A stretch of DNA of 64,000 nucleotides from Cunninghamia lanceolata (Eukaryota > Streptophyta > Pinopsida > Cupressales > Cupressaceae). Numbering within the stretch: position 1 is the stretch's first letter; every line of letters starts with the position of its first letter. Positions 34,355 through 45,625 of the stretch are shown piece after piece. The stretch lies in contig BSBN01000888.1 of the NCBI GenBank assembly GCA_027924645.1, positions 16,313,001 to 16,377,000 of the forward strand, read 5' to 3'. Under the pieces are notes generated by a model. It saw nothing but the letters and a program-made list of their open reading frames with translations, was not told the DNA's origin and did no database searches. The position numbers and the translations under genes are program-made.

Positions 34355-35799
34355 TCAATCATGAAAGGCATCAAACAACTCCAAACATGCCAAATGCCCA
34401 AATTTGGAACAAAACTTGCATTCTAAGAACCATTTCACTTTGTCATCATCATAAGGAAGAAATGCTAAGACTCCAAGCCAAATCAAAAGAGGGGTCTCCA
34501 TTTGGAAAAATGGGGTGTGTGTGTAGGGCTCAACAAATGGTGACTCTACTCAAGAAATGCTTCATAGCATATCAAGGATAAACAACAGTTAAGAACCCAT
34601 AATATCTAGTTTTGTACCCATATACTAGGCTGAATAAACTTGAAAATCCAAGTCAAAGGATCAAAACTAGAAACTCAACAAAACCATCCATGTCCCAAAG
34701 ATCTAAGTGTGTGCATATGAGTTCATTCCCATCCCTTGGCAACCAAGATCATCCAAGTTCACTTGCATTAAGCTACATGAATGATACTCACCTCACAAAT
34801 TACCTTGGACATTGCCTCACTGCTAGTCAAGCATCTATAGCCCTGACGAGGTTGTCTCTATGATTTTGCTCAATCATTGCTCTACTACCAGCTAGGCATC
34901 TATAGCTCTGATAGAGATGCTTGAATCCTCTAGCTAATTGAATGATATTATGGGAGTACTAAGAAGTACCACTTTGGATAAATTGTTTATTTGATTGTTC
35001 AGTTAACTTAGCTTATGATATAAGTACTAGAAAATACCACATACCCTTATAACACATGATAAATAACACATGGGATACACATATTAGTTCAACTTTGCTA
35101 GTTTAGGAATCATAGTGGTGGCAAAGGTGAGATCTTAAGATTTCACTTAACCTAAGATCACCAAGACTTTCTAAGAAACTTTAGGATCATTAAAGTGTAA
35201 AAGTATATGATCTCAAAAAACTTCAAGTTAAGATAAACAACAAATTCATCTCCAGTGAACTAGAATCATGTCATCCAACACTAATAATGGGACCCTCCAT
35301 AGAATCCTAATTCATGACCAAAGTTTCTCCAAGAAAGACATAGAAGCATAGTCTAGAAAGTGACACTACATGCACCACAAACAAGCCCATCCTTCACAAT
35401 AAAATGGAGAACCCACAACAAACAAAAAGCTAAGAAACCAAACCTACAACAAACTAACAACCCAAAGTAAAGAAAAAGAAACAAACAATAGCTAACAACT
35501 AAAGAAAACATAAAAAATAGAAAGCAAAAACTAAACGAAAACATCAAACAACTAACTAAAACTTAACTAAAAATAAGCAAAATTATGTACAAAGGCCTTG
35601 GACAACAATTATGTAGGCTTTCTTGTGATCAATTTCTGAGTATATGCAATAGAAATAAGGTGTAGGTTAGTGTCCTATGTTTGGTAAATTTATCCTTGTA
35701 CTATAAAAAGTAAGGTATAGGCATGCTATGTTCATGTTCAAGGTATTAGTGACATAAGATCAAAAATTGGGGCAGCTCATTAGGGCCATGATCAATCCA
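34355..35799 (-). other. E4 3' internal region, non-coding
   Basis: No coding pattern. A short duplicated segment GC(A/T)AG...GCATCTATAGC(C/T)CTGA occurs near 34822 and 34890, 68 bp apart. Confidence 0.4.
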
Positions 35800-37605
35800 A
35801 ATGCAAGTTGTCATACCTATGTTTCCATAATCAAATTGATAGTTCTATCAAAACTTAGGGAAAAGAGGGAAGATACAATCTGATTTGTAGCATGATCAGT
35901 TTGAACTATAATCTTGTCACCTTGTTGCATCTTATCACATACTTTTTCATCTTCAAGAGGTCTTAGTTCATGGTGGATCATATCATGTGCATCATACATC
36001 TCTGGGTCATTAGATGCTACAACAACCTCCCAAGAAAACAAAAAGTTTGGACAACTTTCATCAAAATGTGGATCACTTGGATGAATTATGCATGAATCAG
36101 TCAAAGCAAAGTATGGCATGTGTGGAGAATTCCCATGAAGTAACATATCATTGAAAATTATTGATACCAAGTCAATGATGTGATCAAGTGATTGACATGA
36201 AAAAGCTTCCAAGCCATCACTCTGCATAACTATTTCATTTCTATTCTCAGATTATGTACTTCTACTTTCATTTATCACCAGTAGGTCAACATTAGTCAAG
36301 TGAGAACCTCCTTTATCATAGGTGTAAATAGGATCATCCTAGCAGAAATATGATATACTTGAAGCTACTCCATCAAAATTAGTCATATGCTTTGAAAAAT
36401 CATCATCTAAATTATTTAGTAACCCTCTTGTTCTAGTTGATGGCTGATATTGGACTAACAATTCATTGTCTATAGTAGTAATTGGGTCTCTTTCTCCTTG
36501 TATAATATGATTGATGATGTCAACATGACCTTTAAACAATACATTATCCTAATTTTGTTCATCTAACTCAACTAGAGACTCTATTGGAGTAACTATATTG
36601 GCCTAATATGGATGATCATGATCGTATACTTGATTGATACAGCTAAGAATTTGATCACTTTTCACCAAACAATTTGATTGTAGCTCAAATATGTCAACTG
36701 AAACAACTTCCTGCATTGTTGTCCATGACTTTTCTTTATCTAGAGGATTGATTTATTCTTGTTCTTGTACATATCGAATTTGATCAAGCTACTACTCACA
36801 CTTAGTTTCAAACTCAAAATTATCAACAAAATGAAATGAATTGTTGTTCTCCACTTCTGCATTAGAAAACTTAGGCTTAGATGCTAATATCAGGGAAATG
36901 TTTTGTTGTTGATTTGCATCCTCAACATGCCTAATTCATTATCCACTTTACCAATATCCTTGGTAGTCATAATGTGATTCTTTGTATTGCTCCTTTCATT
37001 GTCTTGTGACCCATAATCAGGTTTCAACCATGTTGGGACAACACATCATGTGACTGACTTGTCAGGGTCTAGTGACTGAGAACTAGACTTTAACCAATTA
37101 GGGATTACATATTCCTCAATTTGGTGACTTACAAACCACATGCATTTCATAGCATCCTCATCTGGATATTTTTTTGACAAACAACTTTAGGGACTTCAAT
37201 TTTTTCAACTAAGGCATGATTGTGGCAACACACATCTATTTGTGTGGCACCTTCTTGTGTTTTCCTACTTTGGTATAACTTCTTGATATGTTGAACATAC
37301 ATATACCATACTTTAGGCTTGTAAAGTTTAAAACTAGGAAGCAATCCCTTCAAATACAGATCTAATCTTTGAAGAAAATTTAAACAATCAATTTTGTCAT
37401 GTGGCTTTCTGGGATGTACACTACAGACCTGAGGTGAACTAAAATCAAGAAATTTCAATGGAGGATACTTCACCCTAATCTACTTATCTAGCAATTTCTT
37501 GAAGAATGGGATATCTATTTTGAAGTTCTCTTCATGATATAATTGTGGAGACAATCCCTTGAAGAGTGGAGGAATCTCATGACTGAAGCCCTTGTGTGTA
37601 TCCAT
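35800..37605 (-). pseudogene. E4 internal ORF, unrecognised
   Basis: The likely start is the minus-strand ATG at 37605 (MDTHKGFSHEIPPLFKGLSPQ...), about 100 bp from the primer-binding site. Open pieces: 37473-37147 (KYPPLKFLDFSSPQVCSVHPRK is the start, shown in part: LKFLDFSSPQVCSV), 36539-36339 (QGERDPITTIDNELLVQYQP) and 36227-35817 (MQSDGLEAFSCQSLDHIIDL, then SWEVVVASNDPEMYDAHDMI). Stops and shifts separate them, but the composition (acidic, His/Asp-rich, few Lys runs) is that of real protein. Roughly 600 codons in total. I recognise no Gag, protease or RT motif. It may be a Gag-like or novel protein of a non-autonomous family. Confidence 0.55.
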
Positions 37606-37691
37606 TGGAGCTTAATTTCTTGAGTATTTACTCCATTTCAAAACATGCAATAAACCACCAAAACTAACAGCTTGTATCAAAATATTTGTCC

Positions 37692-37711
37692 AGCCCTCCT
37701 TCTAGTGCTAA
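37692..37711 (-). other. E4 primer-binding site (decayed)
   Basis: The minus strand reads TTAGCACTAGAAGGAGGGCT beside the 5' LTR; the first bases would be TGG if two transitions are reversed. The tRNA is not identified. Confidence 0.5.
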
Positions 37712-37714
37712 TTA

Positions 37715-37916
37715 TGTTGATGGTGGTTTTAACACGCAACAACATAGGTAAGATATAGGATATCTCACCTCTCTTGAAATGAATCTTATCCCAAAACTTT
37801 AGAATAGGATTGCCCCAAGGTTTATACTATTAGGTCTTGAATTGTAGGATAACTCAGTGGATATGTACTTCACTGTTCCAACCAAGGGGACTTACATGCA
37901 ATGTAAACAAACTTTA
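37715..37916 (-). repeat. E4 5' LTR, first part
   Basis: Matches 31567-31768. It ends with CTTTA (37912-37916), the left target duplication of the copia-type insertion. Confidence 0.85.
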
Positions 37917-38048
37917 TGTTGGAAAACAAGAGGGAGGACAAGGTAAAGTTGTATCTATGTAGCTTTAAAATGTTTTCAAATATGAAATTAATTGCATGTG
38001 TAAATCTGAAAATTACTTTCAATTTAGATGTTAGAGTATTTGTCTAAT

Positions 38049-39203
38049 GGGTATGTACAAGATCATAATGGGCCAAATAGTGGCAATGGAGAAAAAATCA
38101 TGTGAAAGTGTTAGCCAAATTCGTGAAACACTTTTTTAGGCTTGGAAAGTTTTCTCAAAATGGATATCTATTATTTTGTAGAAATGGATAACTATTTCCA
38201 AAATGGATATCCATTTTGAAAAAATGTATTTTTAAAATATTTTTTCAAAACGGATATCTGTTATGGAAAAAATGCTTTTTTAAGCATTTTTCCATAATGG
38301 ATGTCTGTTTTGGAAATGGATATCCATTTCTTGAAAATAGATATCCGTTTCTTCTATTTTGATTTAAAATATTTTTCCCCCAAAATTTAGGCTTGGGAAT
38401 CCAAACCTGGCTTTTCAATGTGAATGAAGAATTCATATGTTTTTATAGATTTTTGTCGACTTCAACCTTGATGCTGATAGACTTTTTTTATCCAAATTTG
38501 ATAAAATCAAAAGGGTATATTCGAGACACTGTCAGGATTCTAAAAATATAATATATGCCTGATTATAATTTTAATATGTAATTATTAATAATTTTCTACC
38601 TACAATATGTCTGAACTCCTAAGAGACACACTGATTGAAAAAAATCCATAACTTTCAAACTGTTTGACATTTTACAAATCTGAAAGTTGTGTCACACTCT
38701 ACACTTCATTACCTATATGTCTAAAACAAAAATTTGAATTTCATATTTTTTGGACCAAGTTAGGCTGGTTGGAAAATTACTTTCTAATATTTTTAAAAAG
38801 TTGTAGCAAAAAATTCAAAACTAATTATTTACTTACAAAAAAATTCATACCAATATGCGTCACATCCGGGCATGTGTCCTCTACTTGTATCTATTTTTTT
38901 TTTTTTTTTTAAATTCTCATACTTAGGTTGGCTGGAATGACACGTACTCTTTATTTTTTTTCAAAAACTTAAGTAGTGCCTCATTAAATTATCCAATTTT
39001 CACCAAATAAATTATTTTTTTTTCAAAAAAAAAAAGTAGCCCATAAACTACATTCAATTTCCCACAAATTTTATTACTACATATTTTTCAAATTATGTAG
39101 GTAACCTATTCGATTTTCATGTGAAGTTACCTAAGTCTATTTTTCTAGCATTTTCATTGTCACTTAGAGGTATTGTTTGGCCCATCATGATCCTGCACAT
39201 ACC
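38049..39203. mobile_element. TIR-B: 1155-bp non-autonomous terminal-inverted-repeat element
   Basis: The left end reads GGGTATGTACAAGATCATAA; the right end, reverse-complemented, reads GGTATGTGCAGGATCATGAT; both continue into GGGCCAAA. The perfect 5-bp target duplication is CTAAT (38044-38048 and 39204-39208); the empty site is CTAAT at 44130-44134 in the partner LTR. The interior aligns with TIR-A (e.g. TTCTAAAAATATAATATA, CTTAGGTTGGCTGGAATGAC) but has an extra palindromic segment at 38150-38350. No open frame of note. Confidence 0.92.
38245..38313. repeat. Long inverted repeat inside TIR-B
   Basis: Arms of about 32 bases around a TTTTTTAA centre: CAAAACGGATATCTGTTATG on the left pairs with CATAATGGATGTCTGTTTTG on the right, with few mismatches. 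Would fold as a hairpin. Confidence 0.85.
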
Positions 39204-40444
39204 CTAATTTAATCAATGTAGTAGAAGAGAAGAAACTAGCTTGCAAGAAGAAGAAAAGTATTTACATGGAGAAACCCCTAAGGGAAAAAACTCCACACCA
39301 AAGGTGTTTATGCTTGGATTAAATCTCTTGTGAAAGATTACATTCAATATTAAAATCATTTGATACCTTGATGCACTTCAAGAGCTTCTTCAATCATCAA
39401 ACATGTATAAACTTCAAAAAGCTTCTTTTTTTTTTTCAAAATCTTCTTGTTTTATCTTCAAAAGCTTTTACAAAAAATTTCTTGCTTTTTTCTTCTAAGT
39501 CTTTTTCACAATTCAACTCTCTGGAAAATGTATGGTGCTTTTTAATTAATCCAAAAGCTTCTTAATTCAAATTCTTCTTAATTGAAAAGCTTGAAACTCA
39601 AATTACAATCAATTATAATTAATAACATGAGAACAAATCCTCATACAAAAACCAAGCACTCCAAATAGAGAAGACTGAAGTTAAACAAAGTCAAGCCTTC
39701 TGTTAACTACCTGTCATGGATATGGGTGCCCAAGTTTGCTCAAGTAAACTTAGCCAACATCAAATACATTTCCAAATAAAAGCAACAACAAAAAGTCCTC
39801 AAATTGGGCATCTAAGTTTGCTCAATCTCTTTCTGTTAACTGAAGTGATCAACACACACCAATCTCATGCAAACAACATGTAAGAATGATGTCCCCAAAG
39901 TAATTCTGAATTATCTTCTTATGTACATTCAAGTGACATACAACACCTAATTTAACATGCAATTGATACCCATTATCTAAAACACTAAGATATGCAAGTA
40001 CATGCAAGTCCATGCAAGCTTTTATGAACTCATGTAAGCAATATCCAATTCATGCATCTCTAACACTTTAGTTAACTCCAGCATTATATCCATGCAAAGT
40101 GTCTCAACATTATCCACTCATGTAGATAAAATAACACAACTCCAAGTCTAAATATAAATCCCCATCAAAAGCGGATGCCCAATTTTAACTCCCACTTACT
40201 AGGAGTTATCAAAATATCAAAATAGACTTAGGAGAAGTCCACAAAGTCTTCATGCCCCCACCCTAGAAGTGGTCACCCAAGTTTGACCCTATCAGTTAGG
40301 AGTTGATTACAATAAGCTTCCAAGTGATAAAATTGAATAACAATTAATCTCTCAAAGTCCTTATGTCTTGGGGAACACATTTCAAGAACTTTGGAGACAC
40401 ATGAATTGGTTAGGATTGCAAGTTAATGGAAACTTATCCCAACA

Positions 40445-43400
40445 TTCTCCCACTTGACATTATACATTAAAGTTACTCTAAATGATATAATCAAACTTTA
40501 AATCACAGGGAAAAACATCCCTCGCCATCAATGTACCATTGATTCTTCAACATGATTTTGTGCTCCGATAAAATACCTACAAAAGAAACCATGATAACCA
40601 TCATCTCAAACAAGAACTCCTCACATCATGTCACCCATGATAAACAAGAAACAAGCCAAGGTGAAACATATCAACTATCCCTGAAAACTGCACCAATCTC
40701 AACTTGAACACAAGCATCAAATCATATTATAACATAATACTCTAAGTGTCTGCCACACTCATACCACATGGAAAAGGAACCACAACAAGTTGCTAGCTCA
40801 TCCAAAATATCCATACCTTAAAACCAGGGTAAACAAACCATCATAGGTAGAAATCCATGTCATCAACATATCAACCCAAAACTACAATCAAGTCCCTATA
40901 AAACAATCTTTCTAATCATCCATCCCTACATCTCAATGCAACATACCAATGTACAAATGACCAAAGATAAGGATAACAAACAAAATTTGTAGTAACATTG
41001 AATGGATCTGTAGATATTGATAGTCCACATTTGAGTCATCCCATTTTATCCAAGGGGTAGCTAATCCAAGAAACTACAAAACTCAATGATCCAAAACAAA
41101 TGTAACATGCAAACTCATCTTCACATCAGTAACCTACAAACTAAGACAATCAAGAAGATATCATGACAATAAAGAGCATACATATCAAGGAACTCCCATT
41201 GCATATGTAATGTCAAATCTGAAAAAAAATAAAGGCATTAATAAATCCTCCTATAGCACTTCTCTTAGATGAATTGGCTAACTCCTCTACCATATAGTGT
41301 CAAAACATATAATGATAAGCATAATACATCTCTCATTACCAATCTCTAAATAACTCTCCCAAGTCCTCTTAACCAATGAAGAAAGAGATCAAGGAACTAC
41401 TAATTTTTTGTTAACAACAATGGCACCTAACTCCAATACAAACCTCAACTCCATAAACATGATAACCTTTAAGAAGAAGACAATATACCAAGAAAGAGAG
41501 AAACAAAAAAATCATACCACATTAACATGTGTCAAACTTTGTAAACTAAGATCTCTTTCAACACTCCCATACTAAAAAGACTATCAACATCTAACATCCA
41601 AATTATGATGAAAACATGGAAGCAATATATGTTAACCTCTCACTGAAAGTAGATCAAACTAGCCAAACATTCCCAAAACAAAAGGGAATTAGCCCAAAAA
41701 AACCACAAACTTTTTCTGTACCCTTCCAAAACAAATCCTTAGAACTAGTTCCATATCTCAAGATCAAGTAATAATGAGAACAATATAAATCCATAAACCC
41801 ATGCATCTAATTCTCAACATTCCTTTTCAAGACAAGTGTAAAAGAGAAGACAAGATACATATAAATAATGCATCTATTAATCAGGTGGGCAACACCTATT
41901 AGATCATTTACCTACCGAGTAGACCAAGAGTGGGATATAAGATTGTCCTTGCATATAAAACCAAGCAATAAAATCCTATAATAAAGACAACCTTCACATA
42001 AGGTCTATAATGGAATCACATCAATTTCCAAGTGTAGGCTTCTCGGTCCTTTTGCTAACATCTCATAATAAGAAATCTTTCCAACACATATCTCTAAGTT
42101 TGAGAGATATCAATCCTCACCCAAGTCTCTGTAGTATCCATGAGTTTTCAACAATCAATCCATGCCAACTTCAAGTGCAATCTACACAATCATGAATCTC
42201 CAAGCACATGATTAATAATTCAAAACCAAAGAGAACTAACCAAACCTTTATCAAAATTCCAACTCTAGAATCAGGAATATACCATGACATCATGATCTAA
42301 CATCTTCTAAAAAATGATCATATGCTCCAATGAACATATTTGCTCCCAAAGCACCTGTATCATGGAAAAAACTTTAACTTATTATCAAGAGTGCATCATG
42401 ACATAATACTATACATTCTCTAAACCAAGAATCATATATAAAAAAACATTAAGTTATAAACTCAACACCTCACCAAAAACTCCAAGAGTTATCCATGAAA
42501 AACCATGTCAACACCTCTTCAAATAACATGAAGATCTAGCATCCTCTACATCAATTGAACAAAAAGTGTCAATGAACCCTTACTACAAACTAAAGGCATA
42601 ATCCAAGAGTTGCTTATGACACCAACAACTATTGTAAAAGAACATGCATCTTCTAAAAAGATTATGCATGGCTCACAACACTACAACAATAATAGTTTAG
42701 AATCAATATGTTGAAACAAAGAAGATAAAATACATTATGTAACTGCACAAAACTCCCACTAAAAGCGATACCAAGTTATGCATGGTATCATGATCAACAT
42801 CATTACCAAAACTCTAATGAAAGTGAAAAAAGATTCTCATGCAACATAACGTTACTACAATAGATTCCAATGAATAACTAAATTAGGTACTCCAAACTAC
42901 CCTTTTGTCTCAATATAAAAAATACCAATATAATCAAGGTGACCAAGAAGATGCCTACCAAATAGAACTCACATCAGCTTATTCACAAGATCTGCACACA
43001 TGCAACTTCTCATAAGAGAAAAAACATGATCAGTGCTTCAACCTTTAATGACTAAAAAAATAGATTCAACCCCACATCAGTAACATGTAGAACAAATGTA
43101 ACCAGGTATAACATGTAGATTTCCAAGACTCAAACACCAGAGTCAACTCTAGATCTGATTTGCCAAATAAATCCACATAGGAGAAACCATATATCATAAG
43201 AACACAATAAGCAGCCTTGCAAATCTGAAATTGTTTTCATCCAGAAACTATCTGAATGTAATTTTCCGCAAATCTATAAACCATAGATTTTGGTTAACAT
43301 GTAAAACCTACAAAACCATATCTCTATAAATCTTGAAACCATTTAAATATCCAAATATTCAAACCAATGAATACCATCAAATATGTCATCTAAAATAATG

Positions 43401-44002
43401 AAATATCACAGATCTACAAACCCATAGTCTTTTGAAACAGGAAAACTGTGAAAACTTACATATTCAAAATAACATGAATATGAGAAAGGAGAAACTAGGT
43501 TTTTTAGGAGTGTCCATATCATAAAAAATACCAACTCCATCACCTCCATACAACCAATGATAAATCATCTAGTGCTTTCATGTAACCATGGACTGAAACA
43601 ATGAACCCAACATAAACACTCCAAATTGTAGTCAAAGAAATGAGTGTTTTTCCATCTGATTAAGGAACCAGAAGTAACCATCCAACATAAACAACCTTTC
43701 ACTACACATGACCACAAGGTAAAGGAATAAAATCACCAAATAAGAGAATATACACATATTGTCAAAATGGAGCTCCAAATCACTACCACAAGATCAACTC
43801 AATAAATATTCATAACCTTGAGCCTCAAGAGACCAACAAAGATTCTTTTGACAATATCCATCTAAGAGGTAAATATTATGGCTTCAAAACTCACAGATCT
43901 ACAAAACAATGTTAATAGATAGAACTTCCCCTACAACCAAAATTCCCTCAATACTTAAAAAAAAACATCCCTCTCACTACAACCATATGCTCTAATACAC
44001 AA
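40445..44002 (-). other. Interior of the copia-type element, non-coding
   Basis: The polypurine tract is at 40445-40457 (minus strand). After that come 3.5 kb of A/C-rich (plus strand) sequence with no frame longer than ~60 codons that looks coding. The primer-binding site, TGTATTAGAGC on the minus strand, is at 43989-43999. The even, repeat-free composition suggests an ancient non-coding cargo rather than freshly decayed pol. Confidence 0.7.
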
Positions 44003-45620
44003 TGTTGGGAAATGAGAGAGAGGACAAGATAAAGTTGCAGCTATGTATCTTTAAAATGTTTTCAAATCTGGAATTTATAACATGTGCAAATCTCTAAATT
44101 ACTTTCAATTTAGATGTTTGAGTATTTCTCTAATTTAATGATATGTAGTAGAAGAGAAGAAAATATCTTACAATAAAAAGAAAAGTATTTACGTGGAGAA
44201 ACCCCTAAGGGAAAAAACTCCACACTAAAGGTATTTATGCTTGTATTAAATCTCTTGTGAAAGATTACATTTAGTACTAAAATCCTTTGATTCCTTGATG
44301 CACTTCAAAAGCTTCTTCAATCATGAAACCTGTAAAAAATTCAAAAAGCTTCTTGTTTTTTTTTTCAAAAGCTTCTTACTTTTTTCTTCAAAAGCTTTTA
44401 CAAAAAACTTCTTGCTTTTTTCCTTTTAAGTCCTTTTCACAATTCAACTCTCTAGAAAATGTATGGGGCTTTTTAATTAATAGAAAATCTTCTTAATTCA
44501 AAAGCATCTTAATTGGAAAGCTTGAAACTCAAATTACAATCAATTGTAATTGATAACATGAGAACAAATCCTCATGCAAAAAACCAAGCAATCTAAATGA
44601 AGAAGGTTGAAGTCAAATAAAGTCAATCCTTCTATTAACTACCTATCCTAGATGTTGGCCCCCAAGTTTCCTCAAGTAAACTAAGCCAATATCAAAGAAA
44701 TTTCCAAATAAAAGCAACAATAGAAAGTCCTCAAATTGGGCATCCAAATTTGCCCAATCTCTTTCTGTTAAGTGAAGTGATCAACACACACCAATCTCAT
44801 GCAAACAACATGCAAGATTGATGTCCCCAAAGTTATTATGAATTAGCTTGTTCTATACATGCAAGTGACATGCAAACACCTAATTTAACATGCAAACACC
44901 TAATTTAACATGCAATTGATACCCATTATTTGAAACACTGAGATGTACCATATTGCAAGTTTCTAGAGTTGGAATGTTTTGCAAGCAACCTCTTAAAACT
45001 GCCATACAACAACATGCAAGATCATATAACTAACATGCAAGCACATGCAAGTCCATAGAAGTAACATGCAACAACATGCAAGCACATGCAAATAACATGC
45101 AACAACATGCAAGTAACATGCAACAATATGCAATAACATGTAAGTACATGTAAGTAACATGCAACAACATGCAAGTACATGCAAGTCCATGCAAGCTTTT
45201 ATGGACTCATGTAAGCAATATCCAATTCATGCATCTCTAACACTTTAGTTAACTACAATATTATATCCATGCAAGGTGTCTCAACATTATCCACTCATGT
45301 ACATAAAAAATAACAATTGCAAGTCTAAATATAAGTCTCAATAAAAAAGGGGATGCCCAAGTTTAACTTCCACTTACTAGGAGTTATCATACTCTCAAAA
45401 TAGACTTAGAAGAAGTCAACAAATTCTTCATGGCCCCCACCCCAAAAGTGGGCACCCAAGTTTGACCCTATCAATTAGGATTTGATTACAATAAGCCAAG
45501 TGATATAATTAAATATTAATTAATCTCTCAAAGTCCTTATGTGTTGGGGAACACATTCCAAGAACTTTGGAGACACATGAATTGGTTAGGATTGCAAGTT
45601 AATGGAAACTTATCCCAAAA
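44003..45620 (-). repeat. Copia-type 5' LTR
   Basis: Partner of 37917-40444, about 250 bp longer because of the array at 45007-45199. Confidence 0.9.
45007..45199. repeat. ACATGCAA(C/G) tandem array in one LTR
   Basis: About 18 copies of ACATGCAA followed by GT, CA or AC, often doubled as ACATGCAACAACATGCAAG. The other LTR has only two or three units (39993-40018). The cysteine/leucine/histidine-rich minus-strand frame here is produced by the repeat. Confidence 0.9.
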
Positions 45621-45625
45621 CTTTA

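Larger units (their letters stand above)
37917..40444 (-). repeat. Copia-type 3' LTR with TIR-B inside
   Basis: About 1.37 kb without TIR-B and its duplication. It lacks most of the ACATGCAA-type array that the partner LTR carries. Confidence 0.88.
37917..45620 (-). mobile_element. Copia-type LTR retrotransposon without coding capacity (LARD-like)
   Basis: LTRs at 37917-40444 (including TIR-B) and 44003-45620 start TGTTGG(A/G)AAA and end CCCAACA/CCCAAAA. Target duplications CTTTA at 37912-37916 and 45621-45625 are perfect, and the empty site is visible in the other E4 LTR. Inside the left LTR, the minus-strand polypurine tract AAGTGGGAGAAT is the same as in the copia element at 134-4916, and the primer site beside the right LTR is a decayed iMet type. 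The ~3.56-kb interior encodes nothing recognisable, so it must have moved in trans. Confidence 0.9.

Noticed and set aside
44993..45190. Cys/His/Leu-rich 65-codon minus-strand frame
   Set aside because: Produced by the ACATGCAA array; no independent support.
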